Of a stretch of 11,568 bases of DNA, positions 1 to 4,790 are shown in pieces. Position numbers and translations under genes: made by a program. Position 1 is the first letter of the stretch. Each line of letters starts with the position of its first letter. Below the pieces are notes generated by a model. It searched no databases, was not told the DNA's origin, and was given only the letters and a program-made list of their open reading frames with translations. Source of the DNA: Nanosynbacter sp. (lineage in GTDB: Bacteria > Patescibacteriota > Saccharimonadia > Saccharimonadales > Saccharimonadaceae); assembly GCA_015257445.1 (NCBI GenBank), contig JABZKE010000006.1:1-11568 (forward strand). The letters are read 5' to 3'.

Positions 1-509
1 ATGCAGTGGGATTGCTGCACGATATTGGTCGAGTGAAAATGAAGCATGCAGGATTGAAGCACCCGATTTTTGGTTATGAAATTTTGATGGAAAAGGGGCT
101 TGAGATTCCAGCGCGAATTTCGATGACCCACACTTATTACGGTTTTCCGACTTTGAACCGTGACGAATTCTGGGAGGGGATGGACGAGGACACGATTCGT
201 ATGACACAAGAATATATGTTGCGTGTGAAAATTGATGATTATGATAGATTGATTCAGCTTTGCGATAATATGTGTCACCATACGGGGATTATGACGATTT
301 CGGATCGCTTCTCAGATATCTTGATTCGGCACAATATTCGACGCGCAGGGGAACATTTACGCAGGTTATACGATTTAAAATTGTACTTTGATGACAAAAT
401 TGAGGGAAATATTTACGAATTATTCCGTGAAGAAATTATTGAAACTACGATGGATGAACCGAACGGAATATATACGAAAATTTTGAAAAATACAGAGGAA
501 ACGGATTAG
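1..509 (+). CDS. HDIG-type HD-domain phosphohydrolase, 5'-truncated
   Basis: The gene enters from outside the window. The reading frame (codons from base 3) is open to the left edge, so the GTG at base 6 is an internal Val codon and not a start. The visible part opens with the HD-domain metal motif LLHDIG, followed by the helix HPIFGYEIL, a second conserved His in MTHTYYGFP and an Asp in LIQLCDNM. This is the layout of HDIG/HD metal-dependent phosphohydrolases, which hydrolyse phosphoester bonds in nucleotides or related substrates. The first metal-binding His should lie upstream of the window. No membrane segment or second domain is visible in the 167 remaining residues, so it looks cytoplasmic. 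It ends in TAG 11 bases before ileS and is probably co-transcribed with it. The exact substrate cannot be read from sequence. The HD family call is firm. Confidence 0.8.
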   Translation, partial: AVGLLHDIGRVKMKHAGLKHPIFGYEILMEKGLEIPARISMTHTYYGFPTLNRDEFWEGMDEDTIRMTQEYMLRVKIDDYDRLIQLCDNMCHHTGIMTISDRFSDILIRHNIRRAGEHLRRLYDLKLYFDDKIEGNIYELFREEIIETTMDEPNGIYTKILKNTEETD

Positions 510-520
510 AAAGAGGAAAT

Positions 521-3433
521 ATGAAATATCAAGCAAATACAAGAAGACGAGCTTTAGAATACGAAAAAGCTTTGATTGAGTTTTGGAAGAAAAATCAAAC
601 TTTTGAAAAATCGATTGAGCAACGCGATATTGATAACTCGTATGTTTTTTATGATGGACCTCCGTTCATTACCGGTATGCCACACCATGGGACATTGCTC
701 TCTTCAGTGACGAAGGATGCAGTGCCAAGGTTTTGGACGATGCGTGGAAAACGCGTGGAGCGTCGTTGGGGTTGGGATTGCCACGGGCTACCAGCCGAGA
801 ATTTTGTCGAGAAACAATTAGGCATCACGGACCGTCGAGAAATTGGTACGAAATGGCCACTAGCAACTTATATCGAGAAAGCTAAAGAATCGATGGTGGC
901 AAATTCGGAAGCTTGGGAATCGACAATTGATCGCATTGGTCGCTGGGTGGATTTTCGCGGTGCTTACCGCACGATGGATAAGAATTACATGGAATCGGTC
1001 TGGTGGGCATTTAAGACTTTGTATGATAAAGGTCTGATTTTTGAAGGCCGTAAGGTTTTGATGTACGACACTAAATTCTCGACGCCGGTTTCGAAAGCTG
1101 AGGTGATGATGGATAACGACGCTTATCAGGAAGTGACGGACCCATCGGTGTTCGTGAAATTTAAGGTGGTGAGTGAGGGGGAACTACAGGGTGCTTATCT
1201 GCTCGCTTGGACGACCACGCCTTGGACTTTGCCTGCGAACTTGGTTTTGGCGGTAAATGAAAAATTAACTTATGGCCTTTATCAGGTAGGGGAAGAGAAA
1301 ATCGTGACACTGGTGAAGACGGCGGCAGAAGTTTTTGAGGGGGAATATGAACTTTTGAAGGACCTTTCGGGTGCGGAATTAGTGGGTCTAGAATATCAGC
1401 CTTTGATGGAGAATTTCTCCCGTGAGGAACGTCAGAAAGACACCTATCACGTATTGACTGCAGAATATGTTTCAGATGAAGATGGTACGGGTATTGTACA
1501 TATCGCTCCGGCTTATGGTGAGGTGGACTATGATTTGGCCTTGGCGTATGAAGTGGACTTCGTGGATCTTTTGGATGAACAGGGTTACTATGTGGAATCA
1601 GCTGAAAAATGGTTGATGGATCTCGGCGTACGCAAGACCGATGAGAATGGCATTGAACTTTGGGCGGCGAATAAAATTATTGCTAAGATGCTGCTCGAAA
1701 AGGGTATCGTATATCGTATTAAATACATTAAACACGAATATCCATTTAATCCACGTTCGAAGCAACGTATTATTTACCGAGCATTTCCAAGCTGGTTCTT
1801 CAATGTAACAGATTCGAAATCCATGCTGATTTCTGAAAATGAAAAAATTAATTGGTTCCCAGAATATTTGAAGCATGGTCGTTTTGAGAAAAATATCGAA
1901 GCGGCACCGGACTGGAACTTGTCGCGTGACCGTTTCTTTGCTACGGCAATGCCAGTTTGGAGGGGTGACAAGGGAAGCGTGAAAGTGGTGGGTTCTTATG
2001 ATGAACTTTATGAACTTTCCGGTGTAAGATTAGAAGATTATCATCGTCCATGGGTGGATGAAATCGAATTTGAGATTGACGGAGAGCATTTCAAACGTAT
2101 TGACAAGGTGCTAGATTGTTGGTTTGAATCGGGGTCGATGCCATTTGCGCAGTTGCATTATCCATTCGAAAATCGGGAAAAATTTGAAAAGAATTACCCG
2201 GCAGATTTCATTGTGGAATATGTGGGTCAAGTACGTGCGTGGTTCTATTATGTACACGTGGTGAATACCGCACTCTTTTCGGATATTGCTTATAAAAATG
2301 TGATTACTACTGGTACCTTGGCGGGTAATGATGGTCGCAAGATGTCGAAATCACTAGGTAATTACACCGATCCAAATTTTTTGATGGATCAATATTCGGC
2401 AGACTCTTTGCGTTTCTTGATGCTTTCTTCGCCGGTGCTTGCGGGGGAGGATTTTGCATTGATTGATAAAGATGTGTCGGATGTGGCGAGGAAGCTATCG
2501 ATGATTTGGAATGTGTTTGATTTCTTTACGATGTATGCAGAAGTCGATGGCTTTGATTCCGAGCAAGCAATGGCGGTGAGTGAATTCGTGAATCCACTAG
2601 ATATTTGGTTGGTTTCAAGAGTACATCAGGTGCGCAATCAAATTACAGAAGGTATGGAAGCTTATAATATTCCAGCAGCACTCTCTTCAGTATTGGAATT
2701 CATCGATGATATGTCGAACTGGTTCGTGCGTAGGTCACGTAGACGTTTCTGGAAATCGGAAGATGACCGCGATAAATTGGAAGCCTATTCGACGCTGTAT
2801 TATGTATTGATTTATCTTGCGAAGATTTTGGCACCATTTACGCCATTCCTCGCTGAGGAGCTTTATCAGAAGATGACTGGCGCAGGTGTAGTGAATTCGG
2901 AAATTCCAGAATCAGTGCATCTTTTGGATTGGCCAGAAGCTGGCGTAATTGACGAGGCGGTGCTTACCCAAATGGCAAAGACGCGTGAGATTATTACGGC
3001 TGGTCTAGCAGAAAGAATGAAGAAGACCGAGTCTGAGGTGCAAATTAAAGTGCGTCAGCCACTAGCTAAGCTAGTTTATGCTGGTGAAAAATTAGACGAC
3101 TTCTATGAGCAGATTATCATGGAAGAAGTGAATGTGAAAGTGGTCGAACATGGTGAGGCTTTAGTTCTTGATAAAACTTTGACACCGGAGCTTCTGGAAG
3201 AAGGTAAGATTCGTGAATTGATTCGCTTCGTACAGGCCGCACGTAAGAAGGCGGGACTTAATGTCGATGATCGAATTAAATTGATGGTTTCGATGGAAGT
3301 GCCAGAGACTTACCGTGAAATGTTAATGAATGAGGTGTTAGCAGAAGAGTTAGTGCAAGAAGGAAACTTTGGCTATGACGAAATCGTCAAAGTACAGGGT
3401 GAAAATATCGCAATTTCTTTAGAAAAGATTTAA
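521..3433 (+). CDS. ileS: Isoleucyl-tRNA synthetase, type 2 (eukaryote-like)
   Basis: This enzyme charges tRNA-Ile with isoleucine using ATP, in the cytoplasm. The 970 residues hold, in order: the class I catalytic core with YDGPPFITGMPHHGT (HIGH-motif equivalent H55-T58) and WGWDCHGLP; the CP1 editing domain with the Thr-rich motif TTTPWT (231-236) and GTGIVHIAP (from 322) followed by a conserved Asp at about 336; CWFESGSMPFAQ; the KMSKS loop at 607-611; the helical anticodon-binding domain; and a C-terminal region with IKVRQPL. Length and motifs fit IleRS type 2, the form related to eukaryotic cytosolic enzymes and generally mupirocin-tolerant. The C-terminal zinc-finger cysteines of type 1 enzymes are absent. 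The oddity is HHGT where type 2 enzymes usually have HxGH, so the second His is Thr. The ATG at 521 follows AGAGGA at 512-517. No T-box leader is possible in the 11-base gap. Confidence 0.97.
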   Translation: MKYQANTRRRALEYEKALIEFWKKNQTFEKSIEQRDIDNSYVFYDGPPFITGMPHHGTLLSSVTKDAVPRFWTMRGKRVERRWGWDCHGLPAENFVEKQLGITDRREIGTKWPLATYIEKAKESMVANSEAWESTIDRIGRWVDFRGAYRTMDKNYMESVWWAFKTLYDKGLIFEGRKVLMYDTKFSTPVSKAEVMMDNDAYQEVTDPSVFVKFKVVSEGELQGAYLLAWTTTPWTLPANLVLAVNEKLTYGLYQVGEEKIVTLVKTAAEVFEGEYELLKDLSGAELVGLEYQPLMENFSREERQKDTYHVLTAEYVSDEDGTGIVHIAPAYGEVDYDLALAYEVDFVDLLDEQGYYVESAEKWLMDLGVRKTDENGIELWAANKIIAKMLLEKGIVYRIKYIKHEYPFNPRSKQRIIYRAFPSWFFNVTDSKSMLISENEKINWFPEYLKHGRFEKNIEAAPDWNLSRDRFFATAMPVWRGDKGSVKVVGSYDELYELSGVRLEDYHRPWVDEIEFEIDGEHFKRIDKVLDCWFESGSMPFAQLHYPFENREKFEKNYPADFIVEYVGQVRAWFYYVHVVNTALFSDIAYKNVITTGTLAGNDGRKMSKSLGNYTDPNFLMDQYSADSLRFLMLSSPVLAGEDFALIDKDVSDVARKLSMIWNVFDFFTMYAEVDGFDSEQAMAVSEFVNPLDIWLVSRVHQVRNQITEGMEAYNIPAALSSVLEFIDDMSNWFVRRSRRRFWKSEDDRDKLEAYSTLYYVLIYLAKILAPFTPFLAEELYQKMTGAGVVNSEIPESVHLLDWPEAGVIDEAVLTQMAKTREIITAGLAERMKKTESEVQIKVRQPLAKLVYAGEKLDDFYEQIIMEEVNVKVVEHGEALVLDKTLTPELLEEGKIRELIRFVQAARKKAGLNVDDRIKLMVSMEVPETYREMLMNEVLAEELVQEGNFGYDEIVKVQGENIAISLEKI

Positions 3434-3446
3434 GCGAGGGGGAGTC

Positions 3447-3479
3447 AGTCCTACATAGAATACATGTAGATGTAGGGCT
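3447..3479 (+). other. Hairpin just after ileS stop
   Basis: Bases 3447-3456 pair with 3470-3479 (10 pairs including one G-T, core CCTACAT/ATGTAGG). The 13-base loop holds the small palindrome TACATGTA. No run of T follows, so by itself it is a poor intrinsic terminator. It may stabilise the ileS mRNA 3' end or assist the terminator 23 bases further on. Confidence 0.55.
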
Positions 3480-3501
3480 CTATAATAAGTGATTTGGCAG
3501 G

Positions 3502-3530
3502 AAGCTCCGTAGGAAAATACGGAGCTTTTT
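3502..3530 (+). terminator. Intrinsic terminator of the HD-ileS unit
   Basis: AAGCTCCGT (3502-3510) pairs perfectly with ACGGAGCTT (3519-3527). One more A-T pair closes the loop to six bases, and T3526-T3530 form the T-tract. This is a standard Rho-independent terminator about 70 bases after the ileS stop. Confidence 0.88.
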
Positions 3531-3563
3531 GATGAAATTACCTCTGTTAAAGCATAAACAGTA

Positions 3564-3592
3564 TTGACAAAAATAGTAGTTTATGTTAGACT
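3564..3592 (+). promoter_or_regulatory. Sigma70-type promoter for the AT-rich region
   Basis: A perfect -35 TTGACA (3564-3569), a 17-base spacer and the -10 TAGACT (3587-3592), with TG at 3584-3585 making an extended -10. Transcription would begin near 3599, after the ileS terminator and without a conventional gene for hundreds of bases. The match is good enough to expect a transcript here even though its product is not obvious. Confidence 0.65.
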
Positions 3593-3676
3593 TAAAACAA
3601 GTTAGATAATAAAAACAAAAAATGTAAAATAAGCTAACTAAAAGAAAAATAAACAGGAAATCAAATATGTAAAAAA

Positions 3677-3696
3677 GTCTTCGAATGCTCGAAGAC
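3677..3696. repeat. Perfect 8-bp stem, 4-base loop, flanked by A6 on both sides
   Basis: GTCTTCGA and TCGAAGAC pair perfectly around the loop ATGC. Six A lie immediately before (3671-3676) and six after (3697-3702). Read on the minus strand this is a hairpin followed by six T, a fair intrinsic terminator for leftward transcripts. On the plus strand there is no T-tract, so it would be an internal stem. Confidence 0.6.
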
Positions 3697-3767
3697 AAAA
3701 AAGTAAGTAAACCTAGAATCATTAACATAATAAATATAAATAAGGAAAAATTATCGAATAGACGAGA

Positions 3768-3800
3768 AGTCAATGAAACACTAATAAACAAGCATTGACT
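3768..3800 (+). repeat. Perfect 8-bp inverted repeat
   Basis: AGTCAATG (3768-3775) is the exact reverse complement of CATTGACT (3793-3800), separated by 17 A-rich bases. It is the second stem of the candidate structured RNA. Confidence 0.5.
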
Positions 3801-3820
3801 GATCAAGAAAAAGTGGAGGA

Positions 3821-3859
3821 GATGGATAGATGAATAAAAAAGTTATTCAACTATCCATC
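3821..3859 (+). repeat. Long hairpin (9 + 7 bp) covering a small-ORF start
   Basis: GATGGATAG (3821-3829) pairs with CTATCCATC (3851-3859). After one A-A mismatch, TGAATAA (3831-3837) pairs with TTATTCA (3843-3849), leaving a 5-base loop. With 16 pairs it is the longest stem in the window. It begins on the last base of a strong Shine-Dalgarno (3815-3821), and it contains the ATG at 3830. Confidence 0.6.
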
Positions 3860-3877
3860 GCTCAGATAAAAGATTAA
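3830..3877 (+). CDS. Possible 15-residue leader peptide
   Basis: The ORF reads MNKKVIQLSIAQIKD then TAA. The reason to list it is the sequence GGAGGAG at 3815-3821, 8 bases before the ATG. This is close to the ideal Shine-Dalgarno and conspicuous in such A-rich DNA. The start codon lies in a 16-pair hairpin (3821-3859), so translation would be possible only when that stem is open, as in leader peptides or RNA switches. The peptide has no residue run typical of amino-acid attenuators, no signal peptide and no family I know. An overlapping ATG at 3822 gives only three codons. It may not be translated at all. Confidence 0.3.
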   Translation: MNKKVIQLSIAQIKD

Positions 3878-3882
3878 AAAAC

Positions 3883-3925
3883 GATAAAATTGTTCATTTT
3901 AATAAAATAATTGTTCAATTTTATC
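3883..3925 (+). repeat. Perfect 10-bp inverted repeat with TTGTTCA direct repeats
   Basis: GATAAAATTG (3883-3892) pairs with CAATTTTATC (3916-3925). ATTGTTCA also occurs twice in direct orientation, at 3889-3896 and 3910-3917, exactly 21 bases apart. The segment could act as an RNA stem or as a DNA operator. It lies roughly 80-115 bases upstream of the promoter at 3995-4003. Confidence 0.45.
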
Positions 3926-3976
3926 AGATGAAAATCGGTACTTAATAATATTTTTTATAAAATTTGAAAAAATTAC

Positions 3977-4003
3977 TTGCAAATGTAAAATTTGTGATAT
4001 GAT
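3977..4003 (+). promoter_or_regulatory. Extended -10 promoter upstream of the 38-codon ORF
   Basis: TGATATGAT (3995-4003) is an extended -10 (TGn-TATGAT). A weak -35 TTGCAA lies at 3977-3982 with a short 15-base spacer. A start near 4010 would give a leader of about 57 bases before the ATG at 4067. Confidence 0.45.
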
Positions 4004-4066
4004 TAATGTAACGAAGATCATAAATCAAAACAAAAATAAAAATTTAAGAGCAAAGGAAGATAGAGA

Positions 4067-4183
4067 ATGACGTTTGAATTCTTTGATGATGAAACGAATT
4101 ACGTATCAAAAAGACAAGTCAGCCAAGAGGTACGCGCGAGGATTACCGCTAAGCTCGGTAAAATTTCCTCGATGATTAGCTAA
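4067..4183 (+). CDS. Small hypothetical protein, 38 residues
   Basis: The family is not recognised. The ORF starts MTFEFFDDETNYVSK and ends KLGKISSMIS-TAA. A Shine-Dalgarno AAGGA (4053-4057) lies 9 bases before the ATG, a promoter-like extended -10 lies upstream, and an intrinsic terminator follows 30 bases after the stop, so it looks like a complete small transcription unit. The first 13 residues are acidic and aromatic and the rest is basic and probably helical (RQVSQEVRARITAKL). There is no signal peptide or membrane segment. Its composition is less AT-rich than the flanks, as expected for coding DNA. Against this, the second half overlaps a 12-pair stem (4137-4171), so a small RNA with a fortuitous ORF is a real alternative. 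Confidence 0.5.
   Translation: MTFEFFDDETNYVSKRQVSQEVRARITAKLGKISSMIS
4137..4171 (+). repeat. 12-bp stem with a 4-base bulge inside the small ORF
   Basis: CGAGGATTACCG (4137-4148) pairs with CGGTAA (4156-4161) plus TCCTCG (4166-4171), leaving AATT as a bulge and a 7-base loop. It is followed by the 15-base palindrome TAGCTAAGTTAGCTA (4177-4191), which spans the stop codon. Two strong inverted repeats in 55 bases suggest that RNA structure matters here. Confidence 0.5.
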
Positions 4184-4213
4184 GTTAGCTAGAAACTTCT
4201 TCCTGATTAATAA

Positions 4214-4241
4214 AATAGTCGCTTTTTGGCGGCTATTTTTT
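4214..4241 (+). terminator. Intrinsic terminator after the 38-codon ORF
   Basis: AATAGTCGC (4214-4222) pairs with GCGGCTATT (4229-4237) with one T-G wobble and a 6-base loop. It runs into seven T at 4236-4241 and just before. It closes the transcript(s) of the AT-rich region and separates them from the envelope operon. Confidence 0.85.
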
Positions 4242-4254
4242 GTTGTGAGTGGGA

Positions 4255-4330
4255 TTTTATAAAATTTGTGTTCAAAATAGAAAATTAAGTGTTCAATTAT
4301 GCCTCTATAAGTTTAGGTAAAATTGAACAA
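4255..4330 (+). promoter_or_regulatory. Probable operator region upstream of the envelope operon
   Basis: This stretch holds TTTTATAAAATTTG (4255-4268), an exact 14-base copy of 3953-3966. GTGTTCAA occurs twice, at 4268-4275 and 4289-4296, exactly 21 bases apart, and the inverted form TTGAACAA lies at 4323-4330, just before the -35. Repeated, phased elements ending at a promoter suggest binding sites for a regulator. The regulator is not identifiable here. Confidence 0.4.
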
Positions 4331-4338
4331 AAATATTA

Positions 4339-4367
4339 TTGACAATCTGATAAATAAGCGTTATCTT
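4339..4367 (+). promoter_or_regulatory. Promoter of the two-gene envelope operon
   Basis: Perfect -35 TTGACA (4339-4344), 17-base spacer and -10 TATCTT (4362-4367). A transcription start near 4374 excludes the TTG at 4323 as a translation start and supports the ATG at 4413. Confidence 0.65.
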
Positions 4368-4412
4368 TATGGCATAAGGTCATATTTCAAAATAAAAAAG
4401 AAAGGTCTCCAC

Positions 4413-4790
4413 ATGACTGATACGAATACTTTTTCACCGGAGGTTGGACAGGTCCAGCCTGATTTTCAAGGTGATAATTTAAAAGCGCAAGATGAATTGA
4501 TGAATCAATACATCGAAAAAATGATGAGTGAAGCGGGTGTCCGCGTGAATGATCGTTTGCGTGAAGATTTAAAGATGAAGATGCAAGAAGCAATTTTGAG
4601 TGAAATCTTGATGAATTTACCAGATTACTTGGTAGATAAGATTTCAGAGCTTTTTGATGCTGCTGAACCGGATTTTAAAGAGGTCCAGAAGATTATCCAA
4701 GAATCAGGTATTGATGTACAGTTGGTAACCGAGAAGGCATTGGACGAGTTTAAAGAGAATTACTTAAAGAATGCTAAGGAGGAGGCATAA
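4413..4790 (+). CDS. Small acidic helical protein, DUF5663-like
   Basis: The 125-residue protein starts MTDTNTFSPEVG. I chose the ATG at 4413 because it follows AAAGG (4401-4405) at 7 bases and lies downstream of the promoter, whereas an in-frame TTG at 4323 sits before the -35. A disordered N-terminus of about 25 residues is followed by an all-helical, acidic region with repeated hydrophobic heptad-like spacing (LREDLKMKMQEAILSEILMNLP, then LVDKISELFD). It ends in EFKENYLKNAKEEA. Arrangement and length recall the DUF5663 family common in CPR bacteria. That match is from memory and its function is unknown. No membrane segment or signal peptide is present. Its stop overlaps the next ATG by one base (TAATG), so the two proteins are probably made together and may interact. 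Confidence 0.75.
   Translation: MTDTNTFSPEVGQVQPDFQGDNLKAQDELMNQYIEKMMSEAGVRVNDRLREDLKMKMQEAILSEILMNLPDYLVDKISELFDAAEPDFKEVQKIIQESGIDVQLVTEKALDEFKENYLKNAKEEA

Larger units (their letters stand above)
3599..3930 (+). ncRNA. Candidate structured RNA or long leader, A-rich
   Basis: No RNA family was recognised. The segment lies just downstream of a good promoter and is strongly A-biased. By hand count, bases 3601-3840 have 132 A and 47 T of 240. Against this background sit four inverted repeats whose arms have mixed base composition: 3677-3684/3689-3696, 3768-3775/3793-3800, 3821-3829/3851-3859 with inner arms 3831-3837/3843-3849, and 3883-3892/3916-3925. Stable stems joined by A-rich linkers are what a folded non-coding RNA often looks like. 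The 3' end is uncertain. It may stop near 3925-3956 (a run of six T at 3951-3956) or continue to the terminator at 4214-4241, making the segment a long leader of the 38-codon ORF. A long untranslated spacer with chance hairpins remains possible. Confidence 0.35.

Noticed and set aside
3480..3806. Minus-strand ORF of 108 codons encoding a hydrophobic F/L/I-rich peptide
   Set aside because: It starts at TTG with no Shine-Dalgarno, runs through the ileS terminator and a perfect hairpin, and its hydrophobicity follows simply from T-rich codons on the complement of A-rich DNA.
3531..4066. Replication origin (parAB often lies near oriC)
   Set aside because: No cluster of DnaA boxes (TTATNCACA) was found in the AT-rich region on either strand, and dnaA/dnaN are not in the window.
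3434..4320. tRNA, CRISPR array or insertion sequence in the long intergenic region
   Set aside because: No cloverleaf with a T-loop, no regularly spaced identical repeats with spacers, and no transposase fragment or terminal inverted repeats with target duplication were seen.
4323..4412. Upstream TTG start extending the DUF5663-like protein by 30 residues
   Set aside because: The TTG precedes the -35 of the promoter and has no ribosome-binding site. The ATG at 4413 has both correct context and spacing.
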